A DNA stretch of 64,000 nucleotides from Paenibacillus sp. FSL R5-0623 (GTDB lineage Bacteria > Bacillota > Bacilli > Paenibacillales > Paenibacillaceae). Within the stretch, counting starts at the first letter, position 1, and every line of letters begins with the position of its first letter. The notes below the pieces were generated by a model that had not been told where the DNA came from, did no database searches, and worked only from the letters and a program-made list of their open reading frames with translations. Positions 1-8,675 of the stretch are shown here, in pieces. A program made the translations under genes and the position numbers. The DNA lies in NCBI RefSeq assembly GCF_037974265.1, contig NZ_CP150233.1, forward strand, positions 1,240,001-1,304,000. Direction: 5' to 3'.

Positions 1-548
1 GGAACCTTCCACATGTGGAACAGAATCCCCAGCAAGAGCGCATATGGAACAGGCATTTTAAGAAATCCAATAATCACGGCACGGTAATTACCTTTGAGCT
101 TCGCGCCCTGAATGGACAACACGCCGTAGGTAAATGTCAGTAATGCCTGCAAAGACATGACCAGTGCCTGAATGGAAGAGGCGAGTGGATCGCCGCGGAA
201 TACCAGTGCATTGATGGGCAGTCCATAGTTGCCTGCGTTATCCAGCATAATGCTGTTGTTGAAGGCAGCCTTCATGCCTTTATTCATCTTAAGTGAACGC
301 GCAAATACAGAACCTACAATATAGAGAATCAATACATATATCGCGTAAAAGAGTGTCACGGTCCCAAGCAGTTCGCCCGACATATCCGAGTGGTACATGC
401 TCATAAAGACGGCTGCGGGGGTAATACAATAGAAATTGATTTTGGCGAGTGTGTACAAGTCCAGCTTGAACACCTTTTGCATCCAGGACCCGACGGCAAT
501 CAGGAGAAAGACGGGCAGGACGACTTCAAGCATGATGTCTGCAATCAT
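1..548 (-). CDS. AEC (auxin efflux carrier) family transporter, N-terminal part
   Basis: Reading leftwards from an ATG at 548, the frame stays open to the window edge, giving about 182 residues of a family that is usually near 300. The N-terminus starts directly with a hydrophobic segment (VVLPVFLLIAVG), followed by further membrane segments and the family-typical stretch NNSIMLDNAGNYGLPI at about residues 92-107. AEC proteins are secondary carriers of organic anions such as malonate in the cytoplasmic membrane; the substrate cannot be told here. It is divergent from the DNA glycosylase at 670, with about 120 bases between the two starts. The C-terminal half lies outside the window. Confidence 0.85.
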   Translation of the reverse strand, partial: MIADIMLEVVLPVFLLIAVGSWMQKVFKLDLYTLAKINFYCITPAAVFMSMYHSDMSGELLGTVTLFYAIYVLILYIVGSVFARSLKMNKGMKAAFNNSIMLDNAGNYGLPINALVFRGDPLASSIQALVMSLQALLTFTYGVLSIQGAKLKGNYRAVIIGFLKMPVPYALLLGILFHMWKV

Positions 549-669
549 TAGTTCAGCTTCCTTTTTCATGAAAATTTCAATCCGATTTCGAAAATGCTTT
601 GCTCATTATATCATTTTATACACAACCGAATGTGTGAATTGGCTAAAAAACATCAGGAGGGGTTGCATC

Positions 670-1185
670 ATGATTCCAGATCATCTGGATGTTGGTTTAT
701 CGATATTGTTTATTGGTTTCAATCCGAGCATTACGTCTGGAGAGACGGGTCATCATTATGCTTACAAAGGAAACCGGTTCTGGCGCATCCTTGAACGGTC
801 GGGATTAACCCCGCGTTTATACGATGCACAGGAGGATGGAGAGTTGCTGAAGCTGGGATATGGATTCACAAATATTGTGGCCCGTCCCACCAGAGGTATG
901 GAGGATATTACGAAGGAAGAATATGCAGAAGGACGCCAGATTTTGCGGCAAAAGCTGGAGGAATACCGACCGGACATCGCCTGTTTTGTCGGAAAAGGAG
1001 TGTACACCCAGTACAGCAAACGTGCTAAAGTGCAATGGGGATTCCAGGACGACCCGGTCGTCAAGGAGATTCAGGAGTTCGTTGCTCCCTCGTCCAGTGG
1101 ACTCGTACGGATGTCGATGGATGAGATTGTGGAGATCTATTCACAGCTTGCTAATTTTGTTGCGGAGAAGAACAGGGAAGATTAA
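670..1185 (+). CDS. mug: Mismatch-specific (G:T/U) DNA glycosylase, Mug/TDG family
   Basis: A 171-residue protein of the family 2 uracil-DNA glycosylases, which remove uracil or thymine opposite guanine in base excision repair. Motif A is GFNPS at residues 16-20 (GINPG in E. coli Mug). Motif B near the C-terminus reads APSSSGLVR, matching the family NPSGLxR pattern. The length fits Mug (about 168). The frame is open further upstream, but the ATG at 670 is chosen because AGGAGG at 655-660 lies 9 bases before it and the family homology starts right after it. No operon partner is evident; a possible terminator follows. Confidence 0.88.
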   Translation: MIPDHLDVGLSILFIGFNPSITSGETGHHYAYKGNRFWRILERSGLTPRLYDAQEDGELLKLGYGFTNIVARPTRGMEDITKEEYAEGRQILRQKLEEYRPDIACFVGKGVYTQYSKRAKVQWGFQDDPVVKEIQEFVAPSSSGLVRMSMDEIVEIYSQLANFVAEKNRED

Positions 1186-1211
1186 GAGGCAAGTAAGCAG
1201 GGTTCACCCAG

Positions 1212-1245
1212 TCGGCATCGCCGATAAGGGCGAATTCTTTTTTTT
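1212..1245 (+). terminator. Probable Rho-independent terminator after the DNA glycosylase
   Basis: A short stem (TCGCC at 1218-1222 with GGCGA at 1229-1233) is followed by a run of T to 1245. The stem is short, so the call is moderate. Confidence 0.4.
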
Positions 1246-1253
1246 GGATAAAG

Positions 1254-1280
1254 TGAGAGGTTTCGGGAACGGCTCCCGTC
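1254..1280 (+). promoter_or_regulatory. Possible ECF-type autoregulated promoter
   Basis: TGAGAG at 1254-1259 and CGTC at 1277-1280 are separated by 17 bases. This loosely resembles ECF promoters (TGAAAC, then 16-17 bases, then CGTC/CGTA) and sits 48 bases before the sigma factor start. The -35 match is imperfect, so this is a suggestion only. Confidence 0.25.
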
Positions 1281-1327
1281 TATATAGTACAGAACCATGC
1301 ATGGAAGCTGTAGAGAAGGGGGATTAC

Positions 1328-1903
1328 ATGACTCAACAGATACCGGAGGAGGAGCTGATTCAGCGCATTATTGGTGGGGATAAGCAGTTGTTCTCCGTGC
1401 TTGTGGATCGATATAAAAATAAAGTCTACGGCATCATGCGCGGAATGGGCGCGAGTCATCCGGATGCACAGGATCTCGCTCAGGATACGTTTATTCGCAT
1501 CTATCGTTATCTCCCGTCGAGGCGGGAGGGAAGCAGTTTCTCGTCGTGGGTGTACACTATTGCGGTGAATCGGATGCGAGATTTTATACGGGAAAAGAAA
1601 CCCGTCATGTCTCCAGTCGATCAAGGGATCGAACCGGTCAGTAATGAAACACCGGAAAAACGTGTGCTGCATAAAGAGATGCAGCGTGAAATATATCGTG
1701 AGCTTGAACAGTTACCTGGATCGTATCGCCTGGTGTTATTACTGAAGTACACAAACGAGTTGAGCTATGAAGAGATTGCAGACATTACAGGTATGAGTTC
1801 AACCAAAGTGCGCAACGCCCTTTATCGCGGGAAAAAAACGCTGAGGAAGCAAATGGAACGCAAAGGAGGTTTAGCCACGTATGAAGCCTATTTCAAAGGA
1901 TGA
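1328..1903 (+). CDS. RNA polymerase sigma-70 factor, ECF subfamily
   Basis: A 191-residue ECF sigma factor. Region 2 is seen at about residues 25-90 (LVDRYKNKVYGIMR, DAQDLAQDTFIRIYRYL, SFSSWVYTIAVNRMRDFIRE). Region 4 lies at about 125-180 (LEQLPGSYRLVLLLKYTNELSYEEIADITGMSSTKVRNALYRGKKTLR). Start ATG at 1328 has GAGAAGGGGG just upstream. Its 3' end overlaps the next gene by 23 bases, the usual arrangement for a sigma and its membrane anti-sigma, so the two are almost surely translated together. The signal it answers to cannot be read from sequence. Confidence 0.93.
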   Translation: MTQQIPEEELIQRIIGGDKQLFSVLVDRYKNKVYGIMRGMGASHPDAQDLAQDTFIRIYRYLPSRREGSSFSSWVYTIAVNRMRDFIREKKPVMSPVDQGIEPVSNETPEKRVLHKEMQREIYRELEQLPGSYRLVLLLKYTNELSYEEIADITGMSSTKVRNALYRGKKTLRKQMERKGGLATYEAYFKG

Positions 1904-3494
1904 AGATCGGTTGTGGGAAGAGCATTTGTATCGAGAGGAGCCGGATGCGGATTTTACGCTTAAGCTCATGCAGAAGCTGGATGAGGTGTCCATGGAAAGT
2001 GGAGAAGCTGAGCATCCATTCGAGAAAAAATCCAAGAGAACGCATTGGATGCGCCGGACTGGAATCGCCGCAGCGGCAGTTGTGATTCTTGCGGGAGGGG
2101 CCTGGTATGCTTTTGATCACACAGCAGAGCCAGCGCAACCCGCGGTAAATGCTGTGGATCGTCTGCCATTGCCTAACATCCCTGTGCCTGAAGCATTGAA
2201 ATATTCATATTTGGCTGATGATTACAAACGTCTTAAACTCCATGGACTAGTGGTGAATCCGAATCTACTTATTGAAGATCAAGGATATAAGCTCAAGATT
2301 GAAGATGTATTGGTGGATCGTTCTCAGATTGTAATGAGGCTGCAACAAACAGCACCTGATGGAACCAGAATGTCAATTTTATATCCTGAAATGGGAAGAA
2401 TTCATGTCACTGATGAAAAGGGAAGAGAGGTTGCGACCCTTGCAAGGGATACCAGGATAAGCAGTGGTTCTCTTGACAAATTTGTATTTCAGTTTGACAA
2501 AGATATTCCTGATCAGGTGTTCGTGCGTGGAGAATTAGGACATTTAAAAGTAGGATTGTTCTATAATTTTGTGACAGAGTCATATGAGGAAAGAGACGTT
2601 AAGGTGGATTGGAGTTTTAAATTCAGCATTGATATGACCAAAGCCAAATCATTGGCTGTTGAAAATCCAATGAATAACACCTATACGACGCCAGAAGGAC
2701 TAAAGCTCGATATGACACAGCTTGTACGTACTCCAAATGGAACCCGGCTAGATCTAAATGTGAAGCTGGATGATAAGCTTCGTGGCAAAGTTGATGAGAA
2801 TTGGGCGAGCTATATGAGCATCATCTACCATCTTGAGATTCCTGAAACAAATGAATATCGAATTTTCAATGGTTTCAGACCAGGTGCACGTGAACCCAAG
2901 TTTCGGCTCCATGATCAGCGTGAAGTGAGGAATGATGGAGCTTTGAAATTGTCAGACACATGGGACCCGTCTGTAGTATCGCTAGATGCCAAGAACGTTC
3001 GCTTTGTGCTGGATGGCTACACTATTCCGGTGAAGGAAGAGAAGTCTGTAGAAATTGATTTGGATAAGAGGCGTAAGGACATCAATTTTTATACATTTGT
3101 AGAGTTTGAACAGCTTGGAGATAAAATATTATTTTATGATTTTGAGTACGAACCAATGATGGAATCCTATGATCCTCCGAAGATCGATGTGAAAGAAGGG
3201 TATTCACTAGTTCTGAAGGGGAGTGGGACGTTCCGGAATGCTTTCATGGGTGATCGCTGGGTGGCAGTAGATTTGGATGGAAAAGAGTATCCTGTTGAAG
3301 TGATCGGTTATCCGGATCAGCCTAATAATAACGGTGAATACGTTGAAGAAGATCTGCAATTGAAGATTCGTGGTTTTAACGAAGAAAAGGGTACAAAATT
3401 CACTTTGAAAAGAACCGTAGTCGATAAAGAGTATCGTGATGTGAATTGGGAAGTAGATCTTCCATCTTACAGTAGTCTGCCTTGGCTGAAATAA
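1881..3494 (+). CDS. DUF4179-type membrane anti-sigma factor
   Basis: A 537-residue protein. The cytoplasmic N-terminus (about 1-53) is acidic and would hold the cognate sigma factor. One transmembrane helix follows at about 56-76 (IAAAAVVILAGGAWYAF). The large extracellular part has the DUF4179 pattern soon after the membrane (NLLIEDQGYKLKIEDVLVDR), then a beta-rich remainder typical of DUF4179/DUF5643 proteins. The start is set by AAAGGAGGT at 1862-1870 and by the overlap with the sigma gene. By analogy with such pairs, stress sensed outside would release the sigma factor; the ligand or stress is unknown. Confidence 0.85.
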   Translation: MKPISKDEDRLWEEHLYREEPDADFTLKLMQKLDEVSMESGEAEHPFEKKSKRTHWMRRTGIAAAAVVILAGGAWYAFDHTAEPAQPAVNAVDRLPLPNIPVPEALKYSYLADDYKRLKLHGLVVNPNLLIEDQGYKLKIEDVLVDRSQIVMRLQQTAPDGTRMSILYPEMGRIHVTDEKGREVATLARDTRISSGSLDKFVFQFDKDIPDQVFVRGELGHLKVGLFYNFVTESYEERDVKVDWSFKFSIDMTKAKSLAVENPMNNTYTTPEGLKLDMTQLVRTPNGTRLDLNVKLDDKLRGKVDENWASYMSIIYHLEIPETNEYRIFNGFRPGAREPKFRLHDQREVRNDGALKLSDTWDPSVVSLDAKNVRFVLDGYTIPVKEEKSVEIDLDKRRKDINFYTFVEFEQLGDKILFYDFEYEPMMESYDPPKIDVKEGYSLVLKGSGTFRNAFMGDRWVAVDLDGKEYPVEVIGYPDQPNNNGEYVEEDLQLKIRGFNEEKGTKFTLKRTVVDKEYRDVNWEVDLPSYSSLPWLK

Positions 3495-3616
3495 CCATAG
3501 TACAATCCCCAGCCATGAAGTAATTGAAGCTTCGAATAGATGATGTAAGGATGGGTGGATGGATCGGCAAATTTAAGTGTGAATGTAAAAGAGAAATATA
3601 AGCATACAAGCCTAAT

Positions 3617-3658
3617 ATACGAACGAGGCCCTGCATATATGCTGGGCCTTTTTCGTAT
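3617..3658 (+). terminator. Rho-independent terminator of the sigma/anti-sigma operon
   Basis: Stem AGGCCC (3626-3631) with GGGCCT (3644-3649), around a self-complementary loop and followed by T5. Flanking ATACGAA and TTCGTAT extend the dyad, so it may also act on the convergent LacI gene. Confidence 0.7.
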
Positions 3659-3724
3659 GCACCAGACTTACGGGGGCATGCCTAACGAATCCATCTTCAG
3701 AAAAGAGCAGTTACCCTTTCCGAA

Positions 3725-4786
3725 TTATGCAGATTCCCTTGGAATTAACGTAGTCGATAGCATAACCGTTTCTTTTGGCGTCCCCGGGCGTTCGATCCGG
3801 CGTTGTAAAGCCTCGACCGCGCGCTGTCCAAGTTCCTCTTTACACAGATTAACTGTGGTCAGGGGCGGGGAGGACGTAACTGCGGAATGTACATTGTCGA
3901 TACCGATGACAAGGCAATCTTTAGGTGTAGAGATACCGATCTCCTGTAATTTGTGCATCCATTGCAAAGCAATATCATCATTAACACCAATCCAGGCATC
4001 GGGACGTTTGTCATCTGGCATGTTTTGAATGGTGGTAGCCAATTGGTTAACCCATTCGCCGTTCTCATACGGAATGTTCCATTCTCTGAAGCTGGTCGTA
4101 TGACTGGTGTCCACATGGAAATGGTTCAGGGCCAACTCAATCCCGATCTTCCGCTGGGCGAAGCTCGCAGCACGACCATCATCTGTGATGAGGCCAATCC
4201 GTTGGCAATTCATAGACATTAGATATCTAGCCACGGTGATGCCAGCTTCCAGATTATCATGGCTGATTGTATCACAATTCAGTAGGGGCTCCTGATGATC
4301 TACCAGAATAATAGGCCGACCCGTCTGAGAGAGTCGTTGCAGAACCGTATGCGGGAAAGCCCCCATGACAATAATTCCTGCACAACGTTCCCAGTCCAAA
4401 TGAGGAGCAATAGCTTTTTCGGGAGAGGTGTTCTCGTCCGTCACTCCGAGTGAGGGAGATACAATGGCATGATGCCAACCACGCTCATTACAGGCGGAGA
4501 TCATGCCTGACAGAACACGTTGCCAGTAGTGAGGTTCACCGCGGTTGAGCTGATTCATGCAAATGAGAACAAACGGGGGATCGGAAGGATCCACATGGTT
4601 TGCAGCAGCAGGACTGTTGGTAGCACCCGGAGTACTTTGGCGATATCCCAAAGCCCGAGCAAGTTCCAGTACCCGTGCACGTGTTGCTTCACTAACGCCT
4701 GTCTTGCCACTAAGTGCGCGGGAGACGGCATATTTGGATAATCCGAGCTGGTCAGCCAGCGTCTGAATAGATACTTTGCGTGACAT
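3725..4786 (-). CDS. LacI family transcriptional regulator
   Basis: A 353-residue DNA-binding repressor. The N-terminal LacI HTH is clear (SIQTLADQLGLSKYAVSRALSGKTGVSEATRARVLELARALGY, residues about 6-48). A periplasmic-binding-protein-like sugar sensor domain follows, with typical strings such as AGIIVMGAF, IILVDHQEP and GVNDDIALQWMHKLQEIGI. AAGGAG lies 7 bases before the ATG on the minus strand. It is divergent from the GH125 mannosidase at 4901, and a near-perfect palindrome lies between them, so it most likely represses that gene and possibly itself. The inducer is presumably a mannose-containing sugar (inference). Confidence 0.93.
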   Translation of the reverse strand: MSRKVSIQTLADQLGLSKYAVSRALSGKTGVSEATRARVLELARALGYRQSTPGATNSPAAANHVDPSDPPFVLICMNQLNRGEPHYWQRVLSGMISACNERGWHHAIVSPSLGVTDENTSPEKAIAPHLDWERCAGIIVMGAFPHTVLQRLSQTGRPIILVDHQEPLLNCDTISHDNLEAGITVARYLMSMNCQRIGLITDDGRAASFAQRKIGIELALNHFHVDTSHTTSFREWNIPYENGEWVNQLATTIQNMPDDKRPDAWIGVNDDIALQWMHKLQEIGISTPKDCLVIGIDNVHSAVTSSPPLTTVNLCKEELGQRAVEALQRRIERPGTPKETVMLSTTLIPRESA

Positions 4787-4844
4787 ATCATTACTCCTTC
4801 ATTTGACGATCATCTTCTGACACAGTACACTTACAAATAATAAT

Positions 4845-4865
4845 GTTATTATAATTTATCATAAC
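4845..4865. promoter_or_regulatory. Probable LacI-family operator overlapping the mannosidase promoter
   Basis: A 21-bp inverted repeat (GTTAT..ATAA at one end, TTAT..ATAAC at the other) whose arms mismatch at one position each apart from the centre. A perfect TATAAT (4850-4855) lies inside it and the mannosidase start is 35 bases downstream, so a bound repressor would block the -10 region. Confidence 0.5.
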
Positions 4866-4900
4866 AAAAATAACAATAGAGTTATAAGGAGACGACATCC

Positions 4901-6220
4901 ATGGAACAGTTCAGATTACCGAAAATCCCTATGCCGCATCTGGAGTTGCCACAAGCTGTGCAGGATATTCTGACCGAGGCGGACGAGCGTTTGCAACATC
5001 GACCGAGATTGCTGGCTCAGTTTCGTAATTGTTTTCCCAATACGCTGGAAACGACCACGAAGCTGCATGATGATGGGACAACCTTTGTGATAACAGGGGA
5101 TATTCCCGCGATGTGGTTAAGGGATTCCGTAGAACAGGTCATGCATTATGTTCCGCTTGCCAAGGATGATGAGAAGTTGCAGCGTATTATTGGAGGCCTG
5201 ATCAAACGGCATACGTTCTACGCTGATATGGATATCTATGCCAATGCGTTCAATGAAACGGCGAATGGTTGGCATTGGGATGCCAATGATGAGACGGAGA
5301 TGTCACCGTGGGTGTGGGAACGGAAGTTTGAGCTGGATTCCCTTTGTTTCTCCATGAAGCTGGCTTATACATATTGGCGGGAGACGGAACTTACGGATAT
5401 ATTCGATGAGCGCTTCAAGAAAGTGATGGAGAATATCGTAGACCTATGGGAGACGGAGCAGCATCACGCAGAGCGTTCATCTTACCGGTTCATGCGTCGC
5501 AATTGTCCAGCCCATGATACGCTGCGTAATGAAGGATTGGGCATGCCTGTGAATTACACGGGAATGATCTGGTCCGGATTCCGTCCGAGCGATGATGCCT
5601 GTGATTTTCATTATAATATTCCGGCGAACATGTTCGCTGCGGTAACCTTGCGCCAGATGGGGGAGATCGGGAAGTGGGTGTTCAGGGATGAACAACTGGT
5701 AAACCGGATGGCTCGTTTGGAAGAAGAAATACGACATGGCATTTCCCTGTACGGTACTTACCGTCATCCAGAGTATGGACAGATATATGCCTATGAAACG
5801 GACGGTTACGGCAACTTTTGTCTGATGGATGATGCGGGCACACCTGGACTGATGTCTATACCGTATATGGAGTATGCTTCGATTGAAGACAGGGTGTATC
5901 AGAACACACGTCGATTCATTTTGAGCAAGGAGAATCCGTTCTATTATGAAGGGCAGGTAGCCAAAGGTATTGGTAGCCCCCATACCCCTCCGGGATACAT
6001 CTGGCACATGGCGCTATCCATGCAGGGTCTGACCGCAGACAATGACGAGGAGGTGCTGGCGATGATTGAATTGCTGGAGAACACGGATGCGGGTACCGGA
6101 TATATGCATGAGGGTTTTCACGCCGATGATCCCAACACGTTTACCAGACAATGGTTTGCTTGGTCCAACAGCCTGTTCTCGCAATTGGTGTACAAGGCAA
6201 TGAAAAAAGGGATTATATAA
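4901..6220 (+). CDS. Glycoside hydrolase family 125, exo-alpha-1,6-mannosidase
   Basis: A 439-residue protein matching the metal-independent GH125 mannosidases over its whole length. Family signatures are GDIPAMWLRDSVEQV (about residues 66-80), FELDSLCFSM, and WSGFRPSDDACDFHYNIPANMF. The last contains D231/D232, in the place of the general acid of characterised GH125 enzymes. GYMHEGFHADDP contains E404, in the place of the general base. No signal peptide is seen, so it acts on short oligosaccharides taken up into the cytoplasm. Start ATG is preceded by TAAGGAGACGA. It is divergent from the LacI regulator and followed by sugar-dehydrogenase-type genes on the other strand. Confidence 0.92.
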   Translation: MEQFRLPKIPMPHLELPQAVQDILTEADERLQHRPRLLAQFRNCFPNTLETTTKLHDDGTTFVITGDIPAMWLRDSVEQVMHYVPLAKDDEKLQRIIGGLIKRHTFYADMDIYANAFNETANGWHWDANDETEMSPWVWERKFELDSLCFSMKLAYTYWRETELTDIFDERFKKVMENIVDLWETEQHHAERSSYRFMRRNCPAHDTLRNEGLGMPVNYTGMIWSGFRPSDDACDFHYNIPANMFAAVTLRQMGEIGKWVFRDEQLVNRMARLEEEIRHGISLYGTYRHPEYGQIYAYETDGYGNFCLMDDAGTPGLMSIPYMEYASIEDRVYQNTRRFILSKENPFYYEGQVAKGIGSPHTPPGYIWHMALSMQGLTADNDEEVLAMIELLENTDAGTGYMHEGFHADDPNTFTRQWFAWSNSLFSQLVYKAMKKGII

Positions 6221-6229
6221 AATGATGAA

Positions 6230-6363
6230 AGTTCAAAAAAAATACTCACTGCTCGCGAAGCAGCCGTTCCGGTTACGAATCGTTCTTTTGATCGCTGTTA
6301 TCCCCGGATTTCTTGATCGACTTCTGTAAAGTCGAAATCCGGTGATAAAGGCGAGCACTTCGT
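6230..6363 (-). repeat. Structured dispersed repeat, copy 1
   Basis: Read on the minus strand this shares the blocks TCGCCTTTATCACCGGATTT and GGGGATAACAGCGAT with the copy at 44767-44890 (plus orientation there). It folds as a long hairpin: TATC-C-CCGGATTT pairs with AAATCCGG-T-GATA, with an inner CGACTT/AAGTCG stem. The gap between the mannosidase and the dehydrogenase holds only this element and a terminator. Confidence 0.6.
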
Positions 6364-6463
6364 TTCTTCAGAATCGATTTCGTTCCCTGCACTACTTTTA
6401 CTATCGAGCGCGACGGTTTTTGAACGACATCATTTTTAGAATAGGAGTAGGTAAAAAAACAAG

Positions 6464-6499
6464 AAAGCCCAAACTGTTGAACTTTGCAGTTTGGGCTTT
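6464..6499 (-). terminator. Terminator of the dehydrogenase/isomerase operon
   Basis: A 13-bp perfect stem (AAAGCCCAAACTG / CAGTTTGGGCTTT) with a 10-base loop. On the minus strand it is followed by CTTG and T7. It lies just after the end of the gene at 6528. Confidence 0.85.
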
Positions 6500-6527
6500 G
6501 TTTATGATGAGATACACAGGCGCTTTG

Positions 6528-7583
6528 CTATGTGTTTTTCAGTAGATCGGCGATGGACACTTTTTGGCCAGTGCGGGCGCTCTCAAGTGATGCGAGGACC
6601 ATGGCCATGCTGAACTGGTTATCGCTGCAATCGGTCTCAGGCAATCGCCCTGATTCCAGTGCGGAGAACATGTCTTCGAGACAGCCGTGGTGACCTGTTT
6701 TGTCCATGACAGGCAGTTCCGCTTCAATCCGCTCACTTGGCTGGAAAAAGGATGGTTTGCCGTCGGCATCCAGGTGTTGTGCAGCAACCACCTCAGCATA
6801 GATGTCATCATGACCATCCCAGATGGCGGTTCCTTTTTCACCGATTACGCGCCAGCTTGCTTCCCAGGACGTGGGAACTCCCTCTGCGCACCATGATCCG
6901 CGATAGTTAAATACGGACCCGTCAGACATCTCAAATATACATAACGCCATCGCATTGCCTTGATACCAGGAACCTGGAGGGTTGAATTCATGGCAGTATA
7001 CCGATACCGGATTGGCTCCGAGAATGTACCGTGCCTGATCAAACGTATGTATCGCCATATCGAGCAGCAGCGGACTATCCATCAGATCCCGGAATCCGCC
7101 GAAGTGTGGCCCGAGGAAAAAGTCAGCTCCGGCATAACCTACCTGCCCTATAGCTCCGCCCGAAATGAGATGCTGATAGGCGCGGATACGCGGATCGAAC
7201 CGGCGATTTTGCATCACGGCTTGAATGCGTCCTGTGCTGTGAGCGGTTTGCACAATATCTGTGCAGTCGGAGAAGGACTCCGCAAGGGGTTTCTCGCCAA
7301 AGACATGACACCCTTCCTTCAGCGCTGTCATGGCAATGCCGTAATGACTCGCCGGAATCGTGACATCGAATACAATATTTGCACCGGTCGCTTGAATGGC
7401 CTCGCGGATATCGGTGAACGTAGGACAGGTGAGACCATGTCTTGCAGCGAAAGCAGTGGCTGTCTGTTCATACAGATCAACCAGCCCAACGATTTCCGTA
7501 TCCGGTCTTTGCAAGGCATAGTCTGCCCACGTATTGGCCATGGCGCCACAGCCAGCGATAATTACCTGATAAACATGACTCAT
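6528..7583 (-). CDS. Gfo/Idh/MocA family oxidoreductase
   Basis: A 351-residue NAD(P)-dependent sugar or inositol dehydrogenase-type protein. The N-terminal Rossmann fold begins at VIIAGCGAMANTW (about residues 8-20). The EKPLAES string at about 96-102 carries the EKP motif whose Lys is catalytic in the family. The C-terminal half has the typical substrate domain (DMAIHTFDQARYILG, with the conserved His). AAGGAG precedes the ATG at good distance. It lies 75 bases downstream of the sugar isomerase gene on the same strand, forming a two-gene operon. The substrate is not identifiable. Confidence 0.9.
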   Translation of the reverse strand: MSHVYQVIIAGCGAMANTWADYALQRPDTEIVGLVDLYEQTATAFAARHGLTCPTFTDIREAIQATGANIVFDVTIPASHYGIAMTALKEGCHVFGEKPLAESFSDCTDIVQTAHSTGRIQAVMQNRRFDPRIRAYQHLISGGAIGQVGYAGADFFLGPHFGGFRDLMDSPLLLDMAIHTFDQARYILGANPVSVYCHEFNPPGSWYQGNAMALCIFEMSDGSVFNYRGSWCAEGVPTSWEASWRVIGEKGTAIWDGHDDIYAEVVAAQHLDADGKPSFFQPSERIEAELPVMDKTGHHGCLEDMFSALESGRLPETDCSDNQFSMAMVLASLESARTGQKVSIADLLKNT

Positions 7584-7658
7584 CGTCTCATCTCCTTCGT
7601 ATGGATTGTGTTTATACAGCTTGAATCGTGCATTACAAGGAGTGTTCAGGGAGATTTC

Positions 7659-8546
7659 CTACACTGGGTTTGGCACAAAATCGCCACCACGGCATTGTTT
7701 CAAATATCGTAAAGCATGCACCTGTCCGGTCATTTCGAGTTCGTCTTTGTAGACGGGATCATGCCAGCCTTCAATATCAATCGTACCCTGATAACCGTTC
7801 TGACGCAGAATCGTGATAATGTCTGCCCAGTTGTTATCCCCGAAGCCGGGTGTGCGGTGCCAGACAAATTCCCGTGGGCCATGCACGCCGTATTCCTTGA
7901 CAATATCCCAGGCAATCGTGGCATCTTTGCCATGTACGTGGAAGACTTTATGAGCCCATTTGCGTAGCTGTGGAATAGGATCAATCAGGCTGGACATTTG
8001 ATGGCAAGGCTCCCACTCCAAGCCTACATTTTCATCTGGAACAGCATCAAACATCATCTCCCAAGCCGTCGGATTATGGGCGATGTTCCAGTCGCCTGTC
8101 TGCCAGGTTCCACCCATATCACAGTTTTCAAAAGCGATGCGTACACCCCGGTCTGCTGCCCGGCGTGCCAGTTCACCAAATACTTCCTTGAAACGGGGGA
8201 TGGACTCGTTGATGGGTTGATCGGTCAGGCGTCCGGTGAACCCGGAGACGATATCTGCACCGAAGAGCTGTGCATGATCAATCACCCGCTCCCAGCTTGC
8301 CAGTGTATCGGCGTTGTCTCCGGCTCCCGTTAGCGGATTACCAAATACACTCACCGCGGAGATGACAATGCCTTGTTCGTCCACAATTTCACGGACACGT
8401 TTGGCTGTCTCTGCCAGGTCCAGATCGCCAGTTGTTTGCCAGAAGGTCAGGTTAAATGATTCGAAGCCGTGTTGCATGATCTGCGGGATAACGCGGACGG
8501 CGTCCTGCCCGCCTACAAGGGTACCGATGCGTAATGATTTATTCAT
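7659..8546 (-). CDS. Sugar phosphate isomerase/epimerase family protein (TIM barrel)
   Basis: A 295-residue xylose-isomerase-like TIM barrel (AP endonuclease 2 superfamily). Candidate metal or substrate ligands lie in the usual places: the Glu of FENCDMGGTW, GLEWEPCHQM, the His pair of VFHVHGKDA, and the Glu of TIDIEGWHDP. Members isomerise or epimerise keto sugars, or act on inositol derivatives together with Gfo/Idh/MocA dehydrogenases, which fits the neighbour at 6528. TTGGAGTG lies about 10 bases before the ATG. It is the first gene of the operon and is divergent from the AraC regulator at 8676. Confidence 0.88.
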   Translation of the reverse strand: MNKSLRIGTLVGGQDAVRVIPQIMQHGFESFNLTFWQTTGDLDLAETAKRVREIVDEQGIVISAVSVFGNPLTGAGDNADTLASWERVIDHAQLFGADIVSGFTGRLTDQPINESIPRFKEVFGELARRAADRGVRIAFENCDMGGTWQTGDWNIAHNPTAWEMMFDAVPDENVGLEWEPCHQMSSLIDPIPQLRKWAHKVFHVHGKDATIAWDIVKEYGVHGPREFVWHRTPGFGDNNWADIITILRQNGYQGTIDIEGWHDPVYKDELEMTGQVHALRYLKQCRGGDFVPNPV

Positions 8547-8675
8547 GGTTGTATTTCACTCCAATATTGGCTTATAGTACTTCGTGACACACTCATTATA
8601 GCTGTGGATTAACGGGATGGCTCTAAACAATCTTGTGTAATAATAGTCGGATCTTGTGAAGAGGGGGGAGAAGTC

